Of a DNA stretch of 64,000 nucleotides, positions 8,096 through 16,335 are shown in pieces. Positions within the stretch are counted from its first letter, which is position 1. Each line of letters starts with the position of its first letter. The notes under the pieces were generated by a model. The model worked only from the letters and a program-made list of their open reading frames with translations, made no database searches and was not told the origin of the DNA. A program made the position numbers and the translations under genes. The stretch spans positions 1 through 64,000 of the forward strand of contig NZ_JAQGNQ010000002.1 of NCBI RefSeq assembly GCF_028291745.1, written 5' to 3'. The DNA is from Ramlibacter sp. (GTDB lineage: Bacteria; Pseudomonadota; Gammaproteobacteria; Burkholderiales; Burkholderiaceae_C).

Positions 8096-8823
8096 GCGAG
8101 ACCGCGGCCAGCCCTTTGCCGCAGGACGCAGGCAGCGCGTTGCTGGAGCAGCTTGCCGGCTTGCGCAGCGAGGGCAGATGGCGTAGCGATCCGGTGCGCT
8201 TTCGCTACCTGGAGGCGCTGGCGCAAAAGCTGCAAGGCCAGCCGGCTCCCGTGCAGCGGCTGCTGCAGGAGCGGCTGCAAGCAGCACTCGCCGATTTTGG
8301 CGCGCGCGTCGAGCAGTGCCAGCAGGCCGCACGCGCGGAAGCCGAGGGCCTGATAGGCCGACATCCGGCGCAGGCCGGGGCGCTGCGCCGTCTGCAGGTA
8401 ACGGGCGACATCGTCGCGATGCGCCGCCTGGTCGCCCCGGCGCAGGCAAAGGCCGCATGCGCGCCCTTGATGCATTTGAACGAATCCATCCGCGCGGCCG
8501 GGCGCCGCGGCGACCCCGCTGGCGCAGATGCCCCCGAGGCGAACGAACTGGCCAGTGCGCGCCGCTTTCGGGGCTCCTGGGACCGGCAGCGCAGCGAACA
8601 GCAGGTGGAGCAGGCGCTGGCCCGCAAGCCGGCGCAAGCAGGCCCGCTGAACTCGCACGTGCTGGTGCTGCAAGCGCTGGAGTTGATGCGCGAGCTGTCG
8701 CCGGACTACCTGCGGCACTTCCTCGCGCACGTCGAATCGCTGCAGTGGCTGGAGCGCTCGCGCGACGCGGCGGCGGCCGCGAAGGCGGGCAAGGTGGCGA
8801 AGGCGCGTCGGCAGAAGAGATGA
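8092..8823 (+). CDS. DUF2894 family protein, last gene of the Zorya-like operon
   Basis: A 243-residue soluble protein with a helical N-terminal half (LLEQLAGLRSEGRWRSDPVRFRYLEALAQKL), a charged middle, and a C-terminal block NSHVLVLQALELMRELSPDYLRHFLAHVESLQWLE that is characteristic of DUF2894. The lysine/arginine-rich C-terminus (KAGKVAKARRQKR) could bind nucleic acid, but no nuclease or helicase motif is visible. Coupled by a 4-bp overlap to the OmpA-like gene. In a Zorya-like system this would fill the effector or accessory position. The family has no function that I can state with confidence. Confidence 0.82.
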   Translation: MSETAASPLPQDAGSALLEQLAGLRSEGRWRSDPVRFRYLEALAQKLQGQPAPVQRLLQERLQAALADFGARVEQCQQAARAEAEGLIGRHPAQAGALRRLQVTGDIVAMRRLVAPAQAKAACAPLMHLNESIRAAGRRGDPAGADAPEANELASARRFRGSWDRQRSEQQVEQALARKPAQAGPLNSHVLVLQALELMRELSPDYLRHFLAHVESLQWLERSRDAAAAAKAGKVAKARRQKR

Positions 8824-8894
8824 GGCGCGGCTTGCCTGCAGGTGCGCCGCTGCTAAGCTCATTGCCCCCGGAAAAGGCCCGCAAGGAGGCAGCG

Positions 8895-9242
8895 ATGGAG
8901 GTGATCGATGGCCGCATCGTCATGAGCGACGAAGAGTGGGCGAGGTTTGCCGCCGCCACCTTCGCTCCCTGGAGGCCGCGCACGCCGGCGGAATTCAATG
9001 CCATGGCAGATCTCGGCTCGGCCCGGCACGTGGCGGAAAACACCCGCGGCATCGGCGGCTTCCTGGCGGCGGCGGCCGAGGGCATCAAGTTCGGGCGCAA
9101 CGGCGAAATCAAGTTCCCGCCCAACCAACGCAAGCTGGCCTTTGCCAAGGAGTACGGAACGTGGCCGACGGCGGAACAGTTGCGCCGCTTCGAGTTCAAC
9201 GTGAATGCCCTGGGGCGGCCGCCGCTCAAGCTGGTCCGCTGA
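8895..9242 (+). CDS. Small hypothetical protein (115 aa)
   Basis: An open frame hidden inside a longer track ORF. An AAGGAG site lies 7 bases before the ATG at 8895. The product begins MEVIDGRIVMSDEEWARF and ends NVNALGRPPLKLVR; it looks soluble with a natural composition (KFPPNQRKLAFAKEYGTWPTAEQLRRF). The frame ends 14 bases before a strong hairpin, which supports it as a real gene. I do not recognise a family. It is 71 bp downstream of the DUF2894 gene and may be transcribed with that operon, but it is not coupled to it. Confidence 0.7.
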   Translation: MEVIDGRIVMSDEEWARFAAATFAPWRPRTPAEFNAMADLGSARHVAENTRGIGGFLAAAAEGIKFGRNGEIKFPPNQRKLAFAKEYGTWPTAEQLRRFEFNVNALGRPPLKLVR

Positions 9243-9255
9243 CCGCATGGCAATG

Positions 9256-9290
9256 AAAAGGCCCGCCCCGGAGGGCAGGCCTTTGGTTTG
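9256..9290. terminator. Bidirectional terminator hairpin
   Basis: The stem pairs AAAGGCC with GGCCTTT around a GC-rich loop, with A-rich sequence on the left and TTTGGTTT on the right. It lies between the convergent ends of the 115-residue gene (plus strand, ending 9242) and the small minus-strand gene (ending 9305), so it can serve both directions. Confidence 0.75.
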
Positions 9291-9304
9291 CTGAACCCGG
9301 ACGA

Positions 9305-9598
9305 TCAGGTCAGCTTCTTCAGCAGCAGGGCGGCCAGCGGCCGGATGCTCCCGTACAGGAGGCTCTCCAGCAGCTTGCGCGCCCCGTCGGCCAGCGCCGG
9401 CGACTTCAGCGCATCGACCAGCGCCTTGCGGTGTCCCTGGTCGAGGACGGCATCGAACATCGCCCGCACTGCCTGTTCACCGCCCGCCTCCATGGCGAGC
9501 TCGATGGCACGACCCGGCTGGTCGGTCAGCAACTGCGCGATGGCAGCGATCTGGTTGGACCAGTTGTCGTAGTGCGTGTCGTAGTCGGTGGGTTCCAT
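9305..9598 (-). CDS. Small hypothetical protein (97 aa)
   Basis: The minus-strand product begins MEPTDYDTHYDNWSNQIAAIAQLL. The start at 9598 is set by a strong GGAGGAATGAG just upstream of the ATG; the ORF track extends it spuriously through the hairpin at 9632-9670. The rest is predicted helical and ends YGSIRPLAALLLKKLT, which might be an amphipathic or membrane-associated tail. I do not recognise the family. It is convergent with the preceding gene, and its promoter must lie in the hairpin-containing region shared with the divergent RND operon. Confidence 0.7.
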   Translation of the reverse strand: MEPTDYDTHYDNWSNQIAAIAQLLTDQPGRAIELAMEAGGEQAVRAMFDAVLDQGHRKALVDALKSPALADGARKLLESLLYGSIRPLAALLLKKLT

Positions 9599-9631
9599 CT
9601 CATTCCTCCATGAAGAAGATCGAGCGGGACC

Positions 9632-9670
9632 CACCGCCCCTGCGGGAACGTGGTTCCCGCGGGGGTGGTG
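9632..9670. repeat. Long near-perfect inverted repeat
   Basis: An 18-bp stem with a 3-base GTG loop. The inner arms GCGGGAAC and GTTCCCGC are perfect, and the outer arms extend to CACC and GGTG. The only two irregular positions could form G-U pairs in RNA. It lies in the 254-bp region between the divergent small gene (start 9598) and the RND operon (start 9853). No T-tract follows on either strand, so it is not a standard intrinsic terminator. It may be an operator, a cruciform or a leader-RNA hairpin. The rest of this intergenic stretch shows nothing else that I can support. Confidence 0.7.
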
Positions 9671-9852
9671 AAAACCGGCAATGGGCCGGTGACGACGGAT
9701 TGCTCCGAAATCGGCAGTGATTTCAGCGCTGACGCTCAGGACCGTCAAGCGACGGGGAGCGGTCAACGCGGGGTGAATCCGCTGTTGGCGCGGCGAGCAC
9801 CTTCCCCTATGATGGGCAGTTCCGTCCCGCTGTACCTTCCCCCCTCTGCCCG

Positions 9853-12800
9853 ATGTCCCTCGTCACGCTGGCGCTGAGGCGCCCCTACACGTTCATCGTG
9901 ATGGCCATGCTGATCGTGCTGGCCACGCCGCTGGCGTTGCGCAACATGGCCACGGACATCTTTCCGGAAATCAACATTCCGGTGGTGAGCATCATCTGGA
10001 ACTACACGGGCCTGCCCGCGCAGGAGATGGGGCAGCGCATCGCCTCCTCCAGCGAGCGCGGGCTGACCACCACGGTCAGCGACATCGAGCACATCGAATC
10101 GACCTCGCTGCCCGGCGTGTCGGTGCTCAAGGTGTTCTTCCAGCCCAACGCGAACATCCAGTCCGCCATCGCCCAGACGGTGGCCGCGGTGCAGACGCAG
10201 GTGCGGCAGCTGCCGCCCGGGATCACCCCGCCGCTGGTGATCAAGTACTCCGCTTCCAGCATCCCGGTGGTGCAGCTCGCGCTCTCCAGCGGCACGCTGC
10301 CCGAGCAGACGGTGTTCGACGACGCAATCAACACGCTGCGCCCGCGCCTCGTCACCATTCCGGGCGTGGCGATTCCCTTTCCCTACGGCGGCAAGGTCAA
10401 GGTGATCTCGGTCGACCTCGACACCCAGGCCCTGCAGGCGCGCGGCCTGGCGCCGGCCGACGTGGTCAATGCCGTCAACACGCAGAACCTGATCCTGCCC
10501 TCCGGCACCGCCAAGCTCGGGGACACCGAGTACACGGTGCGCATGAACGGCTCGCCCGAGGCGATCTCGGGCCTTAACGACCTGCCGGTGCGCACCAGCG
10601 GCGGCACGACCACCTACCTGCGCGACGTTGCCTTCGTGCGCGACGGCTTCCAGCCGCAGACCAACGTGGTGCGGCAGGACGGCCAGCGCGGCGTGCTGCT
10701 GTCGGTCCTGAAGAACGGCGGCGCCTCCACCCTGGACATCGTCTCCAACCTCAAGGCGATGCTGCCGATCGCCGCGCAGCAGCTGCCGCCGGACATCAAG
10801 ATCGCCACGCTGTTCGACCAGTCCATCTTCGTGACGGCGGCGATCACCGGGGTCGTTGCCGAGGCGGTGATCGCGGCGGCGCTGACGGCGGCGATGGTGC
10901 TGCTGTTCCTGGGCAACTGGCGCAGCACGCTGATCATCGGTTTGACGATTCCGCTGTCGATCCTCGCCTCCATCCTCGTGCTGTTCGCGCTGGGCGAGAC
11001 GCTCAACATCATGACGCTGGGCGGCCTGGCGCTCTCGGTCGGCATCCTGGTGGACCAGGCGATCGTGACCATCGAGAACATCGAGCGGCACATGCACGAG
11101 GGCAAGCCGCTGCTGCAGGCCATCGAGGTGGGCGCGGGCGAGATCGGCGTGCCGGCCTTCGTCTCCACGCTGTGCATCTGCATCGTGTTCGTGCCGATGT
11201 TCTTCCTCTCGGGCGTGGCGCGCTTCCTGTTCGTGCCGCTGGCCGAGGCGGTGGTGTTCGCGATGATCGCGTCGTACTTCCTCTCGCGCTCGCTGGTGCC
11301 CACGCTGGTGATGCTGATGATGAAGGAGCACGGCAGCAACCAGGGTCCGCCCGGGCCGCTGCAGCGCGTGTACCTGGCCTTCGACCGGCAGTTCGAGCGC
11401 CTGCGCGTCAGCTATGCCGTGATGCTCTCGTCGCTGCTGGCCAGCAAGGGCCGCTTCGGCGCGCTCTTCCTGGCCTTCTGCGTGCTGTCCTGCGGCCTGG
11501 CGCCGGTGCTGGGGCGCGACTTCTTTCCGACCGTGGACGCGGGCCAGATCCGCCTGCACATGCGCGCGCCCACCGGCACGCGCATCGAGGAGACGGCGCG
11601 CCTGGCCGACCGGGTGGAGCAGGCGATCCGGCAGATCGTGCCGGCGACCGAGCTGGAGACGATCCTCGACAACCTCGGCATTCCCAACAGCGGCATCAAT
11701 CTCTCGTACAGCAACGCCGGCACCATCGGCACGCTCGATGGCGAGATCCTGCTGTCGCTGAAAGAGGGGCACAGTGCCACCGACCATTGGGTGACGCTGC
11801 TGCGCTCGGAGCTGCCGCGGCGCTTTCCGGGCGTGGAGTTCTTCTTCCAGCCGGCCGACATCGTCACGCAGATCCTGAACTTCGGGCTGCCGGCTGCGAT
11901 CGACGTGCAGTTCACCGGCAACGACGTGGCGGGCAACGCCGCCCTGGCCGCGGAACTGACCAAGAAGATTCGCGCGGTGCCGGGCGCGGTCGATGCCCAC
12001 GTGCACCAGCGCCTGGACGGTCCCGCGCTCGACCTGCAGATGGACCGCACGCGATTGCAGCAGGTCGGTCTCTCGGCCAGCAACGTCGGCCAGAACGTGC
12101 TGATCGCGCTCTCGGGCAGCTCGCAGACGGCGCCGGCCTTCTGGCTGAATCCGCAGAACGGCGTGGTCTACAACGTCGTGGTGCAGAGCCCGCAGTACGA
12201 AGTCGATTCGATCAACTCGCTGCTCAATCTGCCGGTCGGCGCGGCCGGCGGCAACAGTGCGCCGCAGCTGCTGGGCAACCTGGTGGAAGCGCAGCCGGGC
12301 CGCCAGTTGCCGATCGTCTCGCGCTTCAACATCCAGCCGGCGATCGACGTCTATGTCAGCGTGCAGGGCCGCGACCTCGCCGGCCTGGCCGCGGAGGTGC
12401 AGCGGCTGGTCGACCAGGTCACGCCCAGGCTCAAGCGCGGCAACCAGGTGCAGCTGCGCGGCCAGGTGCAGACGATGCAGAACTCCTTTGCCGGCCTCGG
12501 CCTCGGGCTGGCCATGGCGATCGTTCTGGTCTACCTGCTGGTGGTGGTGAATTTCCAATCGTGGATCGACGCGGCGATCATCATCGCCGCCTTGCCCGCG
12601 GCACTGGCCGGCATTGCCTGGATGCTGTTCATCACCGGCACCACGCTCAGCGTGCCGGCGCTGACCGGCGCCATCATGACCATGGGCGTCGCCACCGCCA
12701 ACTCGATCCTGGTGATCGCTTTCGCGCGCCAGCAGCGCGAGACCGGCATGTCGCCCATGGCGGCCGCGCAATCCGCCGGCGCCACCCGCATTCGTCCCGT

Positions 12801-13044
12801 GCTGATGACGGCGCTGGCGATGATCAGCGGCATGATTCCCATGGCCCTCGGCCTGGGCGAGGGCGGCGAACAGAACGCGCCGCTCGGTCGCGCCGTGATC
12901 GGCGGGCTGCTGTTCGCCACCGTCTCCACCCTCTTGTTCGTGCCGGTGCTGTACGCCGGCGTGCACGAGCGCCTGGCGCGCCGCGCTGCCCGGCGCGGCC
13001 ATGGCGCCGTCGCGCCGGTCGCTGGCTTGCCCCTGGAAAGTTGA
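9853..13044 (+). CDS. RND efflux transporter permease
   Basis: Inner-membrane proton antiporter of the resistance-nodulation-division superfamily, 1063 residues. It has the usual layout: TM1 at residues 12-32, a first large periplasmic loop, TM2-TM6 (EAVIAAALTAAMVLLFLGNW onward), an amphipathic linker, TM7, a second loop and TM8-TM12. The proton-relay region reads VGILVDQAIVTIENIER, with one aspartate where AcrB has two; this resembles the CusA/NolG-like branches more than AcrB. It is the first gene of a permease-adaptor-outer membrane factor operon, an order less common than adaptor first. The substrate is not predictable. Confidence 0.95.
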   Translation: MSLVTLALRRPYTFIVMAMLIVLATPLALRNMATDIFPEINIPVVSIIWNYTGLPAQEMGQRIASSSERGLTTTVSDIEHIESTSLPGVSVLKVFFQPNANIQSAIAQTVAAVQTQVRQLPPGITPPLVIKYSASSIPVVQLALSSGTLPEQTVFDDAINTLRPRLVTIPGVAIPFPYGGKVKVISVDLDTQALQARGLAPADVVNAVNTQNLILPSGTAKLGDTEYTVRMNGSPEAISGLNDLPVRTSGGTTTYLRDVAFVRDGFQPQTNVVRQDGQRGVLLSVLKNGGASTLDIVSNLKAMLPIAAQQLPPDIKIATLFDQSIFVTAAITGVVAEAVIAAALTAAMVLLFLGNWRSTLIIGLTIPLSILASILVLFALGETLNIMTLGGLALSVGILVDQAIVTIENIERHMHEGKPLLQAIEVGAGEIGVPAFVSTLCICIVFVPMFFLSGVARFLFVPLAEAVVFAMIASYFLSRSLVPTLVMLMMKEHGSNQGPPGPLQRVYLAFDRQFERLRVSYAVMLSSLLASKGRFGALFLAFCVLSCGLAPVLGRDFFPTVDAGQIRLHMRAPTGTRIEETARLADRVEQAIRQIVPATELETILDNLGIPNSGINLSYSNAGTIGTLDGEILLSLKEGHSATDHWVTLLRSELPRRFPGVEFFFQPADIVTQILNFGLPAAIDVQFTGNDVAGNAALAAELTKKIRAVPGAVDAHVHQRLDGPALDLQMDRTRLQQVGLSASNVGQNVLIALSGSSQTAPAFWLNPQNGVVYNVVVQSPQYEVDSINSLLNLPVGAAGGNSAPQLLGNLVEAQPGRQLPIVSRFNIQPAIDVYVSVQGRDLAGLAAEVQRLVDQVTPRLKRGNQVQLRGQVQTMQNSFAGLGLGLAMAIVLVYLLVVVNFQSWIDAAIIIAALPAALAGIAWMLFITGTTLSVPALTGAIMTMGVATANSILVIAFARQQRETGMSPMAAAQSAGATRIRPVLMTALAMISGMIPMALGLGEGGEQNAPLGRAVIGGLLFATVSTLLFVPVLYAGVHERLARRAARRGHGAVAPVAGLPLES

Positions 13045-13050
13045 TTGATC

Positions 13051-14253
13051 ATGTCGCAAGAAGGTCCCGTCGACGTCGTTGACGAATCACAGCGCCGCCG
13101 GGTGCAGCGCTTCACGCGCATCGCCACCATTGCGGTGCTCGTGCTGCTGGCGGCCGGTGCCGGCCGCGTGCTGTTCATGCGCGCCGGCAACGCGCGCACC
13201 CTGGAAGCGCATGCGGCGGAAAGCGCACTGCAGTACGTGCGCGTCACGCAGGTCAAGGCCACCGGCGCCGGCCAGAAGCTGGTGCTGCCCGGCACGCTGC
13301 AAGGCTTCGTGCAGGCGCCGGTGTCGGCGCGTGCCGGGGGCTATCTGCGCCGCTGGACCAAGGACATCGGCAGCCGCGTCGAGAAGGGCGAGCTGCTTGC
13401 CGAGATCGAGACGCCCGAGCTCGATCAACAGTTGTCGCAGGCGATCGCCGCGCGCAACCAGACCGCCGCGACCGTGGAGCTCGCCAAGACCACGGTGGAC
13501 CGCTGGGAGGCGCTGCGCAAGCGCGATGCCGTGTCGCAGCAGGAACTCGAGGAGCGCCGCAGCGGCTACGTGCAGGCTCGCGCCAACCTCGCCGGGGCGG
13601 ATGCCAACGTCGAGCGGCTGCGGCAGCTCGAAGGTTTCAAGCGCGTGCTGGCGCCGTTCTCCGGCGTGATCACGCGGCGCAACGTGGACATCGGCGACCT
13701 GATCGACAGCAACAAGCCGCTGTTCCTGCTGTCGCAGACCGATCCGCTGCGCGTCTACGTCAACGTGCCGCAGGCCTATGCGCAGCTCGTGCGGCAGGGC
13801 CAGCCCGCGGTGGTGACGCAGGCCGAAATCCGCGGCCGCAGCTTTGCGGGCCAGGTCGCGCGCACGGCGGGCTCCATCGACACCGCCACGCGCACGATGC
13901 AGGTCGAAATCGCGCTGCCCAATCGCGATGCCGCGCTGCTGCCCGGCGCCTTCGTGCAGGTGGAGCTGTCGGCGCTGGCCAGCGGCGCCCTCACCATTCC
14001 GTCCAACGCGCTCCTGTTCCGTGGCCAAGGCACGCTGGTGGCCAAGGTCGATCCGGCCGGCACCGTGCAGATGGTGCCGGTGCGCCTGGGCCGGAACTAC
14101 GGTGAAACGGTGGAAGTGGCGCAAGGCCTGCAGGGCAACGAGACGCTGGTGCTCAATCCCTCCGATTCGCTGGCTGCCGGCGACAAGGTGCAGGTGGTCG
14201 CGGAGACGCGCGGCGCGACGCCGGGACCGGCACCGGCCAAGGGCACACCGTGA
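13051..14253 (+). CDS. RND periplasmic adaptor (membrane fusion protein)
   Basis: A 400-residue HlyD/AcrA-type adaptor linking the permease to the outer-membrane channel. One N-terminal helix (residues about 18-38, [19 protein letters not shown]) anchors it, rather than a lipoprotein cysteine. The barrel-sandwich halves are seen as GYLRRWTKDIGSRVEKGELLAEIETPEL and LAPFSGVITRRNVDIGDLI, flanking a helical hairpin (AARNQTAATVELAKTTVDRW...). The beta-barrel and membrane-proximal domains follow. The ATG at 13051 is preferred to the TTG two codons earlier. It lies 6 bp after the permease stop and overlaps the next gene by one base. Confidence 0.93.
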   Translation: MSQEGPVDVVDESQRRRVQRFTRIATIAVLVLLAAGAGRVLFMRAGNARTLEAHAAESALQYVRVTQVKATGAGQKLVLPGTLQGFVQAPVSARAGGYLRRWTKDIGSRVEKGELLAEIETPELDQQLSQAIAARNQTAATVELAKTTVDRWEALRKRDAVSQQELEERRSGYVQARANLAGADANVERLRQLEGFKRVLAPFSGVITRRNVDIGDLIDSNKPLFLLSQTDPLRVYVNVPQAYAQLVRQGQPAVVTQAEIRGRSFAGQVARTAGSIDTATRTMQVEIALPNRDAALLPGAFVQVELSALASGALTIPSNALLFRGQGTLVAKVDPAGTVQMVPVRLGRNYGETVEVAQGLQGNETLVLNPSDSLAAGDKVQVVAETRGATPGPAPAKGTP

Positions 14254-15653
14254 TGCGGCGTGTGTTGTTGCTCGCCGCGGTCGCGGCGCTCGCGGGCTGC
14301 TCGGTCACGCCGCCCTATCGGCCGCCGCAGCTGGAAGTGCCCGCCTCCTGGAAGACCGAGCCGGGCTGGCAACTGGCCAAGCCCGACGACGCCGCGGTGC
14401 GCGGCGCGTGGTGGCACAGCTTCGGTGACGCGCAACTCGACGCGCTCGAAGCGCAGGCGCTGGCCGCCAACCCCAATCTCGATGCCGCCGCCGCGCGGCT
14501 GGCGCAGGCACGCTCGCAAGTCGACGTGCAGGCGTCGGGCCTGTTCCCGCAGCTCTCCACCAGCATGCGGGCCGCGCGCCAGGAGATCTCGGCCAACCGG
14601 CCGCTCACCAACTACAACGCGCCGAACTTCCAGACGGTGCAGAACGACTTCGGCCTGAGCTTCTCGGTGGCCTACGAGGCCGACCTCTGGGGTCGCGTGC
14701 ACAGCACCGTCGACGCGGCGCGCGCGCTGGCCGAACAGACGGCCGCCGACTTCCAGAACGTGCGGCTGGTCCTCACCACCGACCTGGCGGCCAACTACTT
14801 CAATTTGCGCGAGCTCGATATCGAGCTCGACGTGCTGGCGCAATCGATCGCGCTGCAGCGCCGCGCGCTCGATCTCGCGACCGCGCGCCACCAGCTCGGC
14901 GCGACGTCGGGGCTCGATGTGGCACAGCAGCAGGCCCTGCTCGATCAGACGCTGACGCAGGTCGACGTGCTGCGCCGCCAGCGCAGCCAGTTCGAAACGG
15001 CGATCGCGGCGCTGATCGGCCGCCCCGCGCCGCTCTTTGCGGTGCCCGCGGAAATCACCCCGCGCAGCGCGCCGGCCGTGCCGGTGGCGGTGCCCTCCGA
15101 AGTGCTGCAGCGGCGGCCCGACGTGGCTTCCGCCGAGCGGGCGATGGCGGCAGCGAATGCGCAGATCGGCATCGCGCGCGCCGCCTACTATCCAAGCGTC
15201 TTCCTCAATCCGACCTTGGGGGTGGACTCACGCAACCTTGGCATGTTGTTCGACGTGCCCAGCTTGCTGTGGTCCTTCGGGGTTTCGGTCACGCAGCCGC
15301 TGATCGACGCCGGCCGCACGGACGCCAACGTGGCGATCGCGCAGGCGGGCTACCAGCTGGCCGTGGCCAACTACCGCCGCACCGTGCTCACGGCCATGCA
15401 GGAAGTGCAGGACGGCATCAACGGCAGCGTCGCGCTGGACCGCGGCCTGGCCCAGGCCAACCTGGCCGAGCAGAGCGCGCAGCGCGTGCTGGATCTCGCC
15501 AACGACCGCTACGAGGGCGGCGCGGCGAGCTACCTGGAGGTGATCACGGCCCAGCAGTCGCTGCTGACCGCGCAGCGCCAGGTGGCGCAGCTGCTCGGCC
15601 AGCGGCTGCTGGTCTCCGTGCTCCTGGTCAAGGCCGTGGGCGGCGAGTGGTAG
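14253..15653 (+). CDS. Outer-membrane efflux lipoprotein (NodT/OprM family)
   Basis: TolC-like outer-membrane factor of 466 residues, with a lipoprotein signal MRRVLLLAAVAALAGC. The mature form would carry a lipidated cysteine. Family landmarks include PPYRPPQLEVPASW near the N-terminus, WWHSFGDAQLDALEAQALAANPNL, the conserved EVLQRRPDVASAERAMAAANAQIGIARAAYYPS, and PLIDAGRTDANVAIAQAGY. The ATG overlaps the adaptor stop (TGATG). It completes the tripartite RND pump of this operon. Confidence 0.94.
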   Translation: MRRVLLLAAVAALAGCSVTPPYRPPQLEVPASWKTEPGWQLAKPDDAAVRGAWWHSFGDAQLDALEAQALAANPNLDAAAARLAQARSQVDVQASGLFPQLSTSMRAARQEISANRPLTNYNAPNFQTVQNDFGLSFSVAYEADLWGRVHSTVDAARALAEQTAADFQNVRLVLTTDLAANYFNLRELDIELDVLAQSIALQRRALDLATARHQLGATSGLDVAQQQALLDQTLTQVDVLRRQRSQFETAIAALIGRPAPLFAVPAEITPRSAPAVPVAVPSEVLQRRPDVASAERAMAAANAQIGIARAAYYPSVFLNPTLGVDSRNLGMLFDVPSLLWSFGVSVTQPLIDAGRTDANVAIAQAGYQLAVANYRRTVLTAMQEVQDGINGSVALDRGLAQANLAEQSAQRVLDLANDRYEGGAASYLEVITAQQSLLTAQRQVAQLLGQRLLVSVLLVKAVGGEW

Positions 15654-15672
15654 CGCCCACGGAGTCTGGCTG

Positions 15673-16107
15673 CTAGCGGTTGACGATCAGGTTGGCGATG
15701 ATGCCGGTGGCGACGGCCGCCAGCACATAGTCGGGCCCGACCTGCACCCACTGATAACCGCGCGGCGGGGCCGAGAGACGGTGGCCGCGCCAGTCGTTCA
15801 CCACGTACTGCCGGTTGCGGTACTCGTTGGGCAGCCGGCCGCCGCGGTGGAACTCGGGACTGCGGGCGTCGTAGAAGCGGTGCTCATCGCGGTTGTTGCT
15901 GCGACCGTTGTTCTGGTCGTTGCGGTCGTTGCGGTCGTTGTGGTCGTTGCGGCCGTTGCGGCCGTTGGGGTTGTTGCGGTTGTCGCGCTGCTCCTGGCGC
16001 GCATCGTTGCCGCGGCCGTTGTCGTCGCGGCGGGGCTGGGCGAAGGCGGCAGTGCCCGCCCCCAGCGATGCGATCACGAGACTGCAGAGAAGAGTTCTGG
16101 CTTTCAT
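15673..16107 (-). CDS. RcnB-like periplasmic protein with Asn/Arg repeat tract
   Basis: A 144-residue secreted protein. The signal peptide is MKARTLLCSLVIASLGAGTAAFA. A low-complexity region of repeated Asn-Asp-Arg and Asn-Gly-Arg triplets follows (about residues 38-70). The C-terminal RcnB-type domain reads WRGHRLSAPPRGYQWVQVG and ends YVLAAVATGIIANLIVNR. RcnB in E. coli is a periplasmic partner of nickel/cobalt efflux; members with this domain in Burkholderiales are numerous and mostly uncharacterised, so a metal role is only possible. The gene is convergent with the RND operon, 19 bp away. Confidence 0.85.
   Translation of the reverse strand: MKARTLLCSLVIASLGAGTAAFAQPRRDDNGRGNDARQEQRDNRNNPNGRNGRNDHNDRNDRNDQNNGRSNNRDEHRFYDARSPEFHRGGRLPNEYRNRQYVVNDWRGHRLSAPPRGYQWVQVGPDYVLAAVATGIIANLIVNR
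15916..15987. repeat. 9-bp tandem repeat inside the RcnB-like gene
   Basis: Eight degenerate copies of a 9-base unit, GTCGTTGCG on the plus strand (two later copies GCCGTTGCG/GCCGTTGGG, then GTTGTTGCG and GTTGTCGCG). Read on the minus strand they encode the Arg-Asn-Asp / Arg-Asn-Gly triplets of the low-complexity tract. Copy-number changes would keep the frame, so the tract length may vary between strains. Confidence 0.8.
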
Positions 16108-16335
16108 CTTGTAGGTCCTTCGAAGTTGTCGATGTCCATCTTGCGGGACGCCGCGTAACGGCAGGCGTACGCATGGCGCCTAATTGCAAGGCCGTGTAGC
16201 GGGACTGGGATGGTGCGGCATGTAGCTGCGCAGTGCGGGATTTTTCGCGTCATAAGCGCGCATTCGCGTGTCGGACTGAACTCTCACGCGTAGGCGTGCT
16301 CCTACTTCGTTCAATTCAACGAAGGAATCGCTCCG

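Noticed and set aside
9763-13059. 1098-codon minus-strand ORF
   Set aside because: Exact antisense of the RND permease gene, low-complexity His/Arg/Asp/Gln composition, no domain.
15893-16004. Possible CRISPR-like repeat at the 9-bp tandem units
   Set aside because: Units are contiguous 9-mers without spacers and encode an in-frame Asn/Arg tract; a coding minisatellite, not a CRISPR array.
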